Positions 18,253 through 27,205 of a stretch of DNA of 64,000 nt are shown here, piece by piece (positions within the stretch are counted from its first letter, which is position 1; the number at the start of each line of letters is the position of its first letter). The notes below the pieces were generated by a model that made no database searches, had not been told where the DNA came from, and worked only from the letters and a program-made list of their open reading frames with translations. The DNA comes from Pseudoteredinibacter isoporae (GTDB lineage Bacteria > Pseudomonadota > Gammaproteobacteria > Pseudomonadales > Cellvibrionaceae), in contig NZ_JAAONY010000002.1 in the NCBI RefSeq assembly GCF_011602085.1, positions 1,178,001 to 1,242,000 on the forward strand, read 5' to 3'. Both the position numbers and the translations under genes were made by a program.

Positions 18253-18288
18253 ATTTAGCCTGTTTTTCAGCTGAAAAGCAGGCTAAAT
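18253..18288. terminator. Bidirectional terminator, 36-nt palindrome
   Basis: Arms 18253-18270 and 18271-18288 are complementary at 17 of 18 positions (the odd pair can be G-U), with almost no loop at the CAGCTG centre. It lies between the convergent LysR (stop 18185) and TauD-type (stop 18293) genes. Confidence 0.8.
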
Positions 18289-18292
18289 ACCA

Positions 18293-19165
18293 TTAAAAAG
18301 GCCTTTCCCCGAGCACGGTGGTGCGTAACATTTCACGCGCAAAACCACGGTAGTCATTTAAAGCCAGATGAACAGTGCAACGGTTGTCCCAAATGACGAA
18401 CATATTCTCTTCCCAGCACAAGCGCGCACTGAATGCAGGCTGACATACCAATTCGCATAAATATTCAATAATGGGCTGGGCTTCTTCAGGTTTCATGCCC
18501 GCAATGCCGACCAGACTGCCAGGATTCGCGTAAAGTGATTTTTTTCCGGTACGAGGATGGGTGCGTATTAAGGGGTGAATTGCCGCGTTACGTATATCAT
18601 CCGAGGCATTAAGATCCATCGCCTGATAATCGATCTTGGACTCTTTGTCATTGAAGTAGTCTTGCATACTGTAGACGCCGGACAAACCTTCGAGCATCGA
18701 CTTCATATTCTCGGAAAGCTCTTCATAGGCAAGGTAACAGTTACCAAACAACGTATCCCCACCATAAGGAGGTACAACCCGGCTATACAATAGCGTTAGT
18801 GAAGGCGGCCTTTGTAAAAACGCCGAATCGGTATGCCATACACCACCGAATACGAGCGGCAGCTCCTCGTCTGCGGCTTTGGCAATTCGCAGAATATTAG
18901 GGTGACCTTCAATACCCTGTGTGAATGCGTCGGTCCCAAACTCACCAAATAGTAAAGTAATGGCTTCTTGATCATGGAAACTCAAATCTTGGTTTTTAAT
19001 AAAAACCATCTGATGCTGATCCAGAGCGTCTTGAAGCTCTACAAATGAATCGTCACATAGTTTGCGTAAATCCAAACCTTCAAGCTCTGCACCCATGGCT
19101 CCGCAAAGCGGTTTGGCGGTAAAATGTTGATACGATTTTGCTGCATTACAATGAGGGGGCTGCAT
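18293..19165 (-). CDS. TauD/TfdA family dioxygenase
   Basis: 290 aa Fe(II)/2-oxoglutarate dioxygenase. The metal ligands are H111 and D113 in GVWHTDSAF and the distal His near 266 in CTVHLALNDY; the 2-oxoglutarate-binding Arg lies in REMLRTTV. The PLCGAMGAELEGLDL start is typical of the taurine/2,4-D dioxygenase family, which oxidatively cleaves C-S, C-O or C-N bonds of small carboxylates or sulfonates. AGAGGA precedes the ATG. It lies 38 nt downstream of a class II aldolase gene in what looks like one operon facing a Crp-type regulator. Substrate unknown. Confidence 0.92.
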   Translation of the reverse strand: MQPPHCNAAKSYQHFTAKPLCGAMGAELEGLDLRKLCDDSFVELQDALDQHQMVFIKNQDLSFHDQEAITLLFGEFGTDAFTQGIEGHPNILRIAKAADEELPLVFGGVWHTDSAFLQRPPSLTLLYSRVVPPYGGDTLFGNCYLAYEELSENMKSMLEGLSGVYSMQDYFNDKESKIDYQAMDLNASDDIRNAAIHPLIRTHPRTGKKSLYANPGSLVGIAGMKPEEAQPIIEYLCELVCQPAFSARLCWEENMFVIWDNRCTVHLALNDYRGFAREMLRTTVLGERPF

Positions 19166-19203
19166 ATAGAAATCCTCTATTTTATTGGCGTATTACTTTG
19201 TTT

Positions 19204-19980
19204 TCATGATGACCAACACCAATCTGCAAAGTGTCGTTTCACCTTTCGCAACATAGCTGGCCAGATAAGTTGGCTACCCGTTTCACCAAACAAGTTCTGC
19301 TGTGATACCTGCTGCGCCACCAGCTCGACAATTTCATCGTTGATGGTCAATGGCTGCTGACTGCTGGCACAAGTTTTTTGCTGGAGAGTACAAGCACTTT
19401 CCAACATATACATCGCGATAAATGCACTACCGCAATTTTCCCCAACCGCCATAGTGCCGTGATTTCGCAAAATCATAAGACGCTTGTTTCCAAGGTCTTC
19501 TACCAGCCTCTCACGCTCAGCCAAATCCAAGGCTATACCTTCATATTCGTGATAACTGATTTCGGAAAGAACCGTTAAGGCTGTCTGATTTAATGGCAAA
19601 AGCCCGTCTTTGTGACTGGCAACAGCGATACCATCGTCGGTGTGTAAATGAAAAACACAATGGGCATCGGCTCGGGCCTTGTGGACAGCGGAATGGATGG
19701 TAAAACCGGCGGGATTGATGTTGAACTCAGTATCCTGCAATTTATTGCCGTTTATATCTACCTTCACCAAATTCTCGGGCGTAATTTCCTCAAAGAGGAA
19801 GCCCATTGGATTGAGTAAAAAGGCATTTTCACCGGGTACACGCAAAGAAATATGCGTGAAAATCAGATCCGTCCAGTCTTGTAGAGCAGCCAGCCGATAG
19901 AGTGCGGCCAAATCGACTCTAGCCTTCCACTCATCGCTTGAAAAAGCTCGTGATGGATCATTCTCTTTGACATTCGGCAT
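19204..19980 (-). CDS. Class II aldolase/adducin family protein
   Basis: 258 aa. Metal-binding motifs are VFHLHTDDG (two histidines) and LRNHGTMAVGE (third His). This subfamily, starting LAALYRLAALQDWTDLIFTHISLRVPG, is common in secondary catabolic clusters and is distinct from the copy at 9500-10276. It is the first gene of a two-gene operon with the TauD-type dioxygenase, and lies 149 bp from the divergent Crp/Fnr gene. The ribosome binding site is weak. The dioxygenase may produce an aldehyde or hydroxyacid used by this enzyme; that link is inferred from position only. Confidence 0.88.
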   Translation of the reverse strand: MPNVKENDPSRAFSSDEWKARVDLAALYRLAALQDWTDLIFTHISLRVPGENAFLLNPMGFLFEEITPENLVKVDINGNKLQDTEFNINPAGFTIHSAVHKARADAHCVFHLHTDDGIAVASHKDGLLPLNQTALTVLSEISYHEYEGIALDLAERERLVEDLGNKRLMILRNHGTMAVGENCGSAFIAMYMLESACTLQQKTCASSQQPLTINDEIVELVAQQVSQQNLFGETGSQLIWPAMLRKVKRHFADWCWSS

Positions 19981-20078
19981 GATGAAGACTCACGGTATTA
20001 AATGATGAAAGATTGAATCATTCGTAGCGGTAGATTTATTATTGTGTAAGTAGAATAAGGATCTCGAAGACGCCAGTC

Positions 20079-20094
20079 TGTCGCAAATGTGACA
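20079..20094. promoter_or_regulatory. Crp-like palindromic site
   Basis: The 16-base site TGTCGCAAATGTGACA has arms TGTCGCA and TGTGACA, complementary but for one base, matching the size and outer bases of a Crp/Fnr family operator. It lies 35 bp before the Crp-type gene and 99 bp before the divergent aldolase gene. Autoregulation and control of the aldolase/TauD pair are plausible. Confidence 0.5.
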
Positions 20095-20128
20095 TCTGAT
20101 AACAAAGCACCATGACAGGGGAAAGAGG

Positions 20129-20782
20129 ATGGATAGATTGCAAATAAGCTTCAATTGGCTAAACCAGTTGGAGCCAAATGTCGCGCAGGCGGTCCAATCC
20201 AGCATGAGCATCAGGCACTACAATGCCGGCAGCACCGTGTATCACTTCAATGACCCTGCAGATAACATTTACCAAATTGTCAGTGGTGAGGTCCAAGCTA
20301 ATCACGTCGACAGCGAAGGAAATGAAATTCTTTACCATATTATGACCGCCGGCGACTGCTTTGGTGAGGTCGCCGTCATTGAACTGGCACCTCGGGCACA
20401 AACAACCGTAGCCAGAGTGGATACACAACTCAGCGTTCTACGAGGCGAAGATTACAATCGCTTAAGCATCCAGTACCCGCAGATCAACCAGATTTTGTTA
20501 AAGCAACAGTGCCAACGATTGAGAATGGCTTTTTCTTTATTGGAATCCGCGGCGATTGGAAATTTGCGTCACAAACTCCTCAAGCGTTTACAAGGACTGG
20601 CTGACATACATGGAACGCCACATAAGTACGGTATTAAGCTGGCGATTTTCTTATCACAAGAAGAAATGGGACGTATGCTGGGCGTAAGCCGGCAAAGCAT
20701 CAACCGAGAATTTGGTGTACTTCAAAAACAGAATAAGCTGCTGCTTGAAGATGGGTATATTGTTTTGTGTGAGTCGAATTAG
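20129..20782 (+). CDS. Crp/Fnr-family transcriptional regulator
   Basis: 217 aa. The N-terminal cyclic-nucleotide-binding-like beta roll (YNAGSTVYHFNDPADNIYQIVSGEV, GDCFGEVAVIE) is followed by a C-terminal HTH (LSQEEMGRMLGVSRQSINREFGVLQ). There is no N-terminal cysteine cluster, so it is not an Fe-S FNR. In place of the cAMP-binding RS pair it has LAPRAQTTVARV, so the ligand may be different. The ATG has GGGGAAAGAGG immediately upstream. It is divergent from the aldolase/TauD operon, which it probably controls. Confidence 0.92.
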   Translation: MDRLQISFNWLNQLEPNVAQAVQSSMSIRHYNAGSTVYHFNDPADNIYQIVSGEVQANHVDSEGNEILYHIMTAGDCFGEVAVIELAPRAQTTVARVDTQLSVLRGEDYNRLSIQYPQINQILLKQQCQRLRMAFSLLESAAIGNLRHKLLKRLQGLADIHGTPHKYGIKLAIFLSQEEMGRMLGVSRQSINREFGVLQKQNKLLLEDGYIVLCESN

Positions 20783-20921
20783 GGGCGGCCGACATTTGCG
20801 AAGAATACCTGAATACCCCCAAATATCGTAACTGTCATGCAGCCCCCAACTCGAGTTTGAGTGCTATACAGCTTGAACTTCAATGTCAGTGTTCATACCG
20901 TTTAGCACCAAACGCGGGTAG

Positions 20922-21569
20922 TCAGCCCGCCATCAAATTCTGACCAATCTCAACATCTTTATGTTGATCATCCAATATAACTGACTTGATATCGGCCCTG
21001 CCAAACATCCGATCACGATAGTTAACAAGATTTTCATAAGGACTGACTTCCACACCGGAGCTGGAAGAAAGAACAAAAAACCATGTTAAATACGCATCCG
21101 CTGAAGAAAAGCTGTTACCGACGAGGTACTCTTTATCGGCCAGATGTTTGTTCAAAAGATCAAGTCGAGCCGGCGCCAGATTAAGGAAACGCTCTTTAAC
21201 ATCGGCGGTCGCCTCATCATAAAAAACCACTCGAAAGATCTGTTTATGAAGCTCCGTCGAACAAAAGCTGATCCATCGGGATATCTGAAGAAACTCCGAA
21301 CTCGAAGGCTCCCTGTAAAATGACGCATCCTTAGAATTGAGTTGAACCCATTGCAAGCAAGTCGAGGTTTCCGTGATGATTTGTCCATTGCAATCCTTAA
21401 TCACCGAAACCTGTCCCAGAGGGTTTACATCAAACAACGATCCTCCACCCTCTAGTTCCTTGGTTTTCAAATTCAGATAGGCAATATCCAAGGGAACACC
21501 ACCCTCTGCTGCCGCCATTCTTACCGCCAAAGAGCACGCCAGCGGCGCATGAAATAATGTATTGTTCAT
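20922..21569 (-). CDS. Glutathione S-transferase family protein
   Basis: 215 aa. A thioredoxin-like N-terminal domain (FHAPLACSLAVRMAAAEGGV, NPLGQVSVIKD, ITETSTCLQWV) is followed by the all-helical C-terminal domain with FSSADAYLTWFF. The order and ACSLA segment resemble bacterial beta-class GSTs. GGAG precedes the ATG. It follows the isochorismatase-like hydrolase by 57 nt on the same strand, probably in one operon facing the GlxA-type regulator. Glutathione conjugation or dehalogenation/isomerisation of a small electrophile is expected. Confidence 0.9.
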   Translation of the reverse strand: MNNTLFHAPLACSLAVRMAAAEGGVPLDIAYLNLKTKELEGGGSLFDVNPLGQVSVIKDCNGQIITETSTCLQWVQLNSKDASFYREPSSSEFLQISRWISFCSTELHKQIFRVVFYDEATADVKERFLNLAPARLDLLNKHLADKEYLVGNSFSSADAYLTWFFVLSSSSGVEVSPYENLVNYRDRMFGRADIKSVILDDQHKDVEIGQNLMAG

Positions 21570-21626
21570 AAAACTCCATCGATCCTATTCTGAGCTTTTG
21601 ATTTTTCAGCGAGATCCATAAAGGCT

Positions 21627-22178
21627 CTATTCACTCGCCAAGTATTCTGTAGTCTTTACAACATTGGCATAGGCAAAACTCAGCGCAGACATATAAGCCG
21701 CATGCACATCGTTTGCGTTAACCACCTTGTCACCGAATTCCAAATCTCGGGAGGCGCAAGCATCTTCAACAACTGTAACGCTAAACCCAAAATCAGAAGC
21801 CGCGCGAGCAGCGGCATCGATACACATATGACTCATCGCGCCTATCATCGTCACATCGGTAATACCGTTGCTGTCGAGAACATTCTTCAGATTGGTATCC
21901 TGGAAAGAATTCACTGCATTTTTTGTGATCACCACCTCATCGCCCAATGGTTTTACATTATGGTGAATCTCTGCCCCTTCTGAACCCGGCGCAAAAAACG
22001 GAGGGTTCTCGTTCAGGAATTCGTGCCGGATATGAATTACGAGGCCTTGTTCATGGCGGGTAGCCTCCAAAATGGCCGCTGCGTTTTTGACCGCAACATC
22101 CATATCATGAAGCTCCCAGGCTCCCCCCGGGAAGTAATCATTCTGTATATCAATAACAATCAGTGCACGCTTCTGCAT
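21627..22178 (-). CDS. Isochorismatase-like cysteine hydrolase
   Basis: 183 aa, with the catalytic triad D10 (VIDIQNDYF), K86 (ITKNAVNSF) and C119 (MSHMCIDAA), plus the non-prolyl cis-peptide region GAMSHM. This family hydrolyses amides and carbamates (nicotinamidase, N-carbamoylsarcosine amidase) or isochorismate. GAGGG lies before the ATG. It is first in the operon with the GST and divergent from a GlxA-type regulator, a pairing often seen for cysteine hydrolases. Substrate unknown. Confidence 0.92.
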   Translation of the reverse strand: MQKRALIVIDIQNDYFPGGAWELHDMDVAVKNAAAILEATRHEQGLVIHIRHEFLNENPPFFAPGSEGAEIHHNVKPLGDEVVITKNAVNSFQDTNLKNVLDSNGITDVTMIGAMSHMCIDAAARAASDFGFSVTVVEDACASRDLEFGDKVVNANDVHAAYMSALSFAYANVVKTTEYLASE

Positions 22179-22246
22179 ACGAAAACCCTCGACATCTCAT
22201 TTAAGGTGAAAGGATCTTAGTAAAATCAACACTGAAGGGAAATGGC

Positions 22247-22280
22247 ACATGTGACACATTTGGAGTAACATGTGCCACAT
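22247..22280. promoter_or_regulatory. Pair of 13-nt direct repeats overlapping the GlxA-type start codon
   Basis: ACATGTGACACAT at 22247-22259 and ACATGTGCCACAT at 22268-22280 differ by one base and are exactly 21 bp apart, two helical turns. The same bases also form a perfect 10-bp inverted repeat (22243-22252 and 22268-22277). The second copy covers the start codon at 22270. This is the geometry expected for an AraC-type dimer repressing its own gene. Confidence 0.6.
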
Positions 22281-23262
22281 GAAAAATACGGCGATAAATC
22301 ACAATATTGGGGTGCTCGCGTACCCGGGGGCTCAAAAATCCGCTATCTATGGGCTAGTGGATCTGCTGTCGATCGCTGATTCCGTCAGGAAAGAAGGCGA
22401 TAACACAGGTTCAGCATTAACCCCCGTAATTATCGAGAGCTTTGGCGAAGACTTATCGGCACACCAGGATCTGGCAGCGATTATTATTCCTCCCAGCCTT
22501 GAGAAAGATCTTGGCAATTCCAGTTTTGAAGTAATCACCCGATGGCTTAAAGCGCGACATGATCAAGGAGTTCTCATTTGTTCTGTTTGTGCCGGAGCCT
22601 TTATCCTGGCGAAAACAGGGCTTATAGAAGGCCGTACAATCACAACGCACTGGATGTTCGAAGAGCAATTTCGGAATGACTACCCAAACATCGACTTGAA
22701 TATTAACAAGCTCATTGTTGATGATGGCGATATAGTCACCGCAGGTGGGCTCTCGGCCTGGATGGACCTGGGGCTTTTCCTGGTCGGAAGGTTCACCAGC
22801 CCCTCAATCATGCTAAACACCGCCAGAATCTTTCTTGTCGATATCAAAGGCAGAGAGCAGTCTTTTTTCAGCACCTTCACACCCAACTACAACCACGGCG
22901 ACAAACCCATCGTAAAAGCGCAGAGATGGGCACAGCAACATTTCTCAAGTGCAATGAGCGTTTCAGACCTCTCGGACCAGGCATCCCTGTCAAGACGTAC
23001 ATTTATTCGGCGATTCAAAAAAGCCACACACCTGAACCCATCCGAATACATACAGCAGCTGAGAATTGCAAAAGCCAAAGAAGGGCTTGAACTCACCAAT
23101 GAACGAATTGAAGCAATCGCCTGGAGCGTGGGCTACGAAGATGTCAGTGCATTCCGCAGAATTTTTCAAAAGTCCACCGGACTGAGCCCCACAGCCTACA
23201 GACAGCGCTTTTCTGTTGCCGAAGAAAATGCCAACCCTATAAACTCGGGTGAAAGTTTTTAG
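22270..23262 (+). CDS. GlxA-family regulator (DJ-1/PfpI domain plus AraC HTH)
   Basis: 330 aa. The N-terminal class I glutamine-amidotransferase-like domain has CSVCAGAFILAKTGLIEGRTI, with the nucleophile-elbow cysteine in place. The C-terminal AraC domain contains SVSDLSDQASLSRRTFIRRF and RIEAIAWSVGYEDVSAFRRIF with GLSPTAYRQRF. The ATG at 22270 is 4 nt after GGAG; a second in-frame ATG at 22279 is possible. It faces the isochorismatase/GST operon (91-bp gap) and probably controls it. Repeats over its start suggest autoregulation. Confidence 0.92.
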   Translation: MCHMKNTAINHNIGVLAYPGAQKSAIYGLVDLLSIADSVRKEGDNTGSALTPVIIESFGEDLSAHQDLAAIIIPPSLEKDLGNSSFEVITRWLKARHDQGVLICSVCAGAFILAKTGLIEGRTITTHWMFEEQFRNDYPNIDLNINKLIVDDGDIVTAGGLSAWMDLGLFLVGRFTSPSIMLNTARIFLVDIKGREQSFFSTFTPNYNHGDKPIVKAQRWAQQHFSSAMSVSDLSDQASLSRRTFIRRFKKATHLNPSEYIQQLRIAKAKEGLELTNERIEAIAWSVGYEDVSAFRRIFQKSTGLSPTAYRQRFSVAEENANPINSGESF

Positions 23263-23285
23263 CTCTACACATCGAGCAACAAAGA

Positions 23286-23582
23286 CTACAAACGACAACT
23301 CTTATATTCAGTAAGATTGAGGTGAAGCACACTCTCCTTACCGCGAGAATGACTCACTACATAGGTCACAGTACCCGCTTCAGTATGAACAATATCAATT
23401 TGCTCTATATGACCTTTTTTATCCAATACAAACTCAACATCTTTGCCATTCCCCAGCTTGCACGTTAATACTTCACATATATTGGTTTTTCCACAGGTGA
23501 TCGATATCGGTTCTATTTTCTCAGCCTGGGCGCTGGAAAAAGCAAACAACAGAAAAACTGAAGCTTTACAAACATTATTCAT
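23286..23582 (-). CDS. Small secreted protein of unknown function
   Basis: 98 aa. A clear Sec signal peptide (SVFLLFAFSSAQA, cleavage near residue 20) is followed by a short beta-rich domain with four cysteines: ITCGKTNICEVLTC and a last one near the C-terminus (YKSCRL). Two disulfides are likely in the periplasm. No family was recognised. It is convergent with the GlxA-type gene (23 bp between stops) and has no operon partner. No strong ribosome binding site was noted. Confidence 0.6.
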   Translation of the reverse strand: MNNVCKASVFLLFAFSSAQAEKIEPISITCGKTNICEVLTCKLGNGKDVEFVLDKKGHIEQIDIVHTEAGTVTYVVSHSRGKESVLHLNLTEYKSCRL

Positions 23583-24448
23583 CGTTATTCTTACTCACCA
23601 CCGATACAGTTATTGAAATATCATACCCATGGATTTCGAACTTAGCCAAAGTCGCTTACAGCAAATCCAATGACCGAACTATACCCTTAACATTAACCGA
23701 AACTCCAGTCCCGTTGCATACCTATTTCTCTCTTTGCGCACTTTCAGTGTCGACCTATGGATGGGGTCTTTTTGGTGAATGTCTGCAATTCAGAGTAAAC
23801 TACCCCACCAAAGAGTCTGATACGAATCTGCGCGTAATATATAAACACCTCATTATTCCACCTTGAAGTTGTAATAGCCACAATGTTTGCTTCCCAGTAC
23901 AGCACTTCACAGGATGCCGTACTCAATGAACCGAAAGAGTGTAAACTGGGTTCTGAGTAAAGCAGAGTGATTGAAAAAGCAGTAGGAACAAGCCCAAAGC
24001 CAGAACGTACTCATAGCATAACAAATAGATGCTGCAGTTCTACGCCAATGATGGATTGAGATAAGCTTTAATTTTTATCAATACTCTAAAATACTTAAAG
24101 CCCCACCCCTTCATGAGTTACACTTTGGTTACATCAACAATAAAAATAACAATCTTTCACCACACCCAAATGCAAGTTGTATCAAACACCTTAAATTTAT
24201 ACACACAACATCGTAAATGACGATATCCGATTGCAAGTAACTTTACGCTAAAACAAACATTAGCCAATTGCCAAACTCTACCTCGATGAAAATTTGGTGG
24301 CAAAATTCTTCTTTAGGCACCGCTCTAGTGTCTGGAAAAACTCCAACACTAACTTACACACAGTTCATCAGCGCCCCTAGCACCAAGATCTCACTGCATT
24401 GATCAACAACCACATCGATGGAAGATAATCAGCTTTCAAATACTCGCA
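23583..24448. other. 866-bp gap without a convincing gene
   Basis: AT-rich sequence with only short frames lacking signals or recognisable motifs (the longest, 60 codons at 23744-23926, has no ribosome binding site or family features). No tRNA, strong hairpin or repeat was seen. It marks a change from the compact gene layout to the left to the more AT-rich block to the right, and may be decayed DNA. Confidence 0.5.
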
Positions 24449-25471
24449 TCATTTTGAGCTTAAATATTCGTCAGCAGCTTTACACACATTCTCTATAAAC
24501 ATAGGTGTAAAATTGTCAACAATGTCGGATTCAGGTCGACTTTTTACCCAACCTAAATAGGTTGTTCCTCTTGCTAGCATAAACAGCGGCAAGTAAGAAA
24601 GCTGTTCATCACTAAGCCCCCTGTTGGCCCTATAGCCTTCAATCATAGCCTGCTTTAGAGCCTCGTAATTGCTTTCCCACCGTTCGAAATATAAAGCTGT
24701 AGCAACCTCGAATAAATGCCAACCAAACCCCGCGTCATCGAAGTCAATAACTCGCACGCTGTTGCCATCTACAAGTACATTCTCACTAACTAAATCAGCA
24801 TGAATCATTCCATACATTCGATCATTTTCTGGCTTGCTCTTATAGAAAGCCAAATCTACCCTTAGCCGGTCTCGAACTTCAATCATCAATTTCGTTTCAG
24901 AATTAGATAGGCTCTCCAATTCCCAAAATCGCCCCCAAAGAGGATTTTCTCCAACAAGTCCCTCTATGTCCCAGGCTTTACGGTAGAACCCCTTTGGAGA
25001 TAGCCAATTTACAGATTGATTATGAATCTTTGCAGCAATCTCACCAAGTACTTTAAAATTGCTTGTTAACACTTCAAGCGGTACAGATCCATCACCACTT
25101 AAGTGTTCACCATTCACCCATTCGAATAAGTCAACCTGCCTTCGGCCACCATGAATATAAGAGTCAATTACGACGTATAGCTCTCCCGTGATGTTTCTAA
25201 TTGGTTTTGGCACTTCAACGCCGCTTTCCTGCAATGCCAGCATCCACTGAAGCTCAGACCTAAGTTCTGAATCTGAGTGATAACCCACTCTATGCATTCT
25301 CATAGCATATCGAGTGCCATCCCCACGTCTAACCTCAAACACAGCATTTTCACGCATTTTGATTAGCGTAATGGTCGAGCCTTCTAACCCCCATTGAAAT
25401 AGCAAACTATGTGCTAGCTGCAATAATTTATCGGCTTGCTGGTTAGGGGAAGCGCCATAAAAATCAATCAT
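24449..25471 (-). CDS. APH/choline-kinase-fold small-molecule phosphotransferase
   Basis: About 340 aa. Kinase-like fold with the catalytic loop IHADLVSENVLVDG (Asp base, Asn metal ligand) and VIDFDDAGFG (DFG-equivalent). The N-lobe has MRENAVFEVRRGDGTRYAMRMHR. It resembles hydroxylysine kinase (HYKK/AGPHD1) and homoserine kinase II-like proteins more than antibiotic kinases. The ATG at 25471 was preferred to a TTG at 25483. It starts 26 bases after the stop of a class III aminotransferase-like gene; such pairs encode a kinase and a PLP-dependent phospho-lyase (as for phosphohydroxylysine or phosphoethanolamine). An amino-alcohol substrate is inferred. Confidence 0.85.
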   Translation of the reverse strand: MIDFYGASPNQQADKLLQLAHSLLFQWGLEGSTITLIKMRENAVFEVRRGDGTRYAMRMHRVGYHSDSELRSELQWMLALQESGVEVPKPIRNITGELYVVIDSYIHGGRRQVDLFEWVNGEHLSGDGSVPLEVLTSNFKVLGEIAAKIHNQSVNWLSPKGFYRKAWDIEGLVGENPLWGRFWELESLSNSETKLMIEVRDRLRVDLAFYKSKPENDRMYGMIHADLVSENVLVDGNSVRVIDFDDAGFGWHLFEVATALYFERWESNYEALKQAMIEGYRANRGLSDEQLSYLPLFMLARGTTYLGWVKSRPESDIVDNFTPMFIENVCKAADEYLSSK

Positions 25472-25497
25472 AATTGCTCTCAAAAGTGGGGCTAGTG

Positions 25498-26772
25498 TTA
25501 TATTATTGTTAAAACATCGTCTAAAGTTGATACTAGTTGATCAACATTTTCTTTGTTGAAAACCAAAGGAGGACGCATTTTTAAGATATTATCTCCAACA
25601 CCAACTCTATTTATTAATACACCTCGCTTATACATTTCGTTAACCAATTGAGTGGTTTCGTCTGTAGCAGGCTCTTTAGTTCCGCGATCCTTAACCAAAT
25701 CAAGAGCCATAAACAAACCATGCCCCCGGACATCGCCTATTATCTCATGACGCTCTTGAAGTTTTAGGAGTTCAGCTCTTGCATACTCTCCGACGCTAGC
25801 TGCGTTTTGCATCAAATTTTCCTGCTCTATAACTTCGAGAACCGCCAAACCCGCAGAGCATGAAACAGCATTGCCGCCAAACGTGTTGAAGTACATTACA
25901 TTTGCGTGAAAATGATCAAGCAGTTTTTTAGTCGTTATAACCCCCCCTATTGGATGACCATTTCCCATAGGCTTACCCAGGGTTACGATATCGGGGGTGA
26001 CTCCATGTATCTGGTGGCCCCACATGTGCCCCCCAGTTCTAGCAAACCCTGCCTGAACCTCGTCACAGATAAACAACCCACCAGCTGACCTAACCTTCTC
26101 GACAGCCTTCTTGAGGTACGTTGCAGGAACATCTGGTAATCCTTCGGCCGAAAATATCGGGCAAAATAGAAGGCCAGCAAACTTGACCCCTTCTTTTTCG
26201 AATGCCTCGATAGCCTTTTGGACCTCATTAGCATATGCCTCTGCCAACTCTTCATCGCTTCCTTCAAATTCCGGCCTATAGCTATCAGGAAAAGGAACTG
26301 CTTTCACATTCGGGCTGCTTGGGGGCTCCCCATTGAAGGTAGCAAGCTCCCAAACAGCTGTTGAATTTCCATGATAAGTAAAAGAGCTACAGATAATTCC
26401 CATGCCACCTGTATATTTCCGAGCCAACCTAAGTGCAATTTCATTAGACTCGGTGCCCGTACAAGTAAATGTGGCAGAATTCAGTTGATCATCGAATGTT
26501 GCGCTTAACTTTTCCGCATAGTCGAGAATAGTTTCATCAAGATATCTGGTATGAGTGTTTAATTTAGCCGCTTGAGTAGAGATAGCTTCGACAACACGAG
26601 GGTTACAGTGCCCAACACTGGGAACATTGTTATAACAGTCTAAATAGCGCCTACCCTGTGCATCATACATCCAGACACCTTCGGCCCTAACAGGGTGAAA
26701 TGGGTTCTCATAGAAGTAATACGCATCCCCTATCAGCCGCTTTCTTCTTTGAAGTAGTGTTTCCTGTTTCAC
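25498..26772 (-). CDS. Class III aminotransferase-fold PLP enzyme (possible phospho-lyase)
   Basis: About 424 aa from a GTG start at 26772, chosen because TAGGAGG lies 7 nt upstream; the frame extends to a TTG at 26817 without a ribosome binding site. The PLP lysine is K267 in VTLGKPMGNGHPIGG, preceded by FICDEVQAGFARTG. The PMGNGHP signature and the neighbouring kinase gene match the AGXT2L/ETNPPL/PHYKPL group, which eliminates phosphate and ammonia from phosphorylated amino alcohols instead of transaminating. A simple omega-aminotransferase remains possible. The LuxR-type gene begins 433 bp away on the other strand. Confidence 0.88.
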   Translation of the reverse strand: MKQETLLQRRKRLIGDAYYFYENPFHPVRAEGVWMYDAQGRRYLDCYNNVPSVGHCNPRVVEAISTQAAKLNTHTRYLDETILDYAEKLSATFDDQLNSATFTCTGTESNEIALRLARKYTGGMGIICSSFTYHGNSTAVWELATFNGEPPSSPNVKAVPFPDSYRPEFEGSDEELAEAYANEVQKAIEAFEKEGVKFAGLLFCPIFSAEGLPDVPATYLKKAVEKVRSAGGLFICDEVQAGFARTGGHMWGHQIHGVTPDIVTLGKPMGNGHPIGGVITTKKLLDHFHANVMYFNTFGGNAVSCSAGLAVLEVIEQENLMQNAASVGEYARAELLKLQERHEIIGDVRGHGLFMALDLVKDRGTKEPATDETTQLVNEMYKRGVLINRVGVGDNILKMRPPLVFNKENVDQLVSTLDDVLTII

Positions 26773-27205
26773 AACAAGCCCTCCTATAAAAATATGTATC
26801 GATGTGCTTTCCAACAAGCTATTGAGCTGGCTTTTAACCTAGACAGGCTTTGCTAGCTACCTGAACAGAGATAAACTGAACTCAGTTAAGTTTTTAACAA
26901 TTTCTCATTTAATCTATCAATTCGATGCCTCAATGCTCTGATTAACATAGCTTATCGACTAAGCATACTCACTGACATCAACCGGAAGGTTGAGATCAAA
27001 AAATGGTAAATCTGAGACCAAACCCCTGAAGCCAGACTTCCTCATATCCTGGTATTTGAGATATCATGTACAAAATGCCCGGGGAAGCCTTTTTCCAAAT
27101 TGAAGAATTTCCCCACAATAACTGACTCGGTGGGAACACCTTTAAGCGATTCCTACCCAAAGATGGCGAGTCAGCACATTTTGCATCACGTGGTGGAGCT
27201 AAATA
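26773..27205. promoter_or_regulatory. 433-bp divergent intergenic region
   Basis: It separates the aminotransferase-like gene (minus) and the LuxR-type gene (plus). It contains a perfect 6-4-6 inverted repeat, TCAACC-GGAA-GGTTGA, at 26978-26993, a possible operator. No coding frame or RNA gene was recognised. Confidence 0.4.

Noticed and set aside
23744-23926. Sixty-codon minus-strand frame in the large gap
   Set aside because: No ribosome binding site, signal peptide or motif; a frame of this length is expected by chance in such sequence.
24449-25471. Aminoglycoside resistance gene
   Set aside because: The fold is shared, but the neighbouring class III aminotransferase-like gene and overall sequence fit a metabolic small-molecule kinase better.
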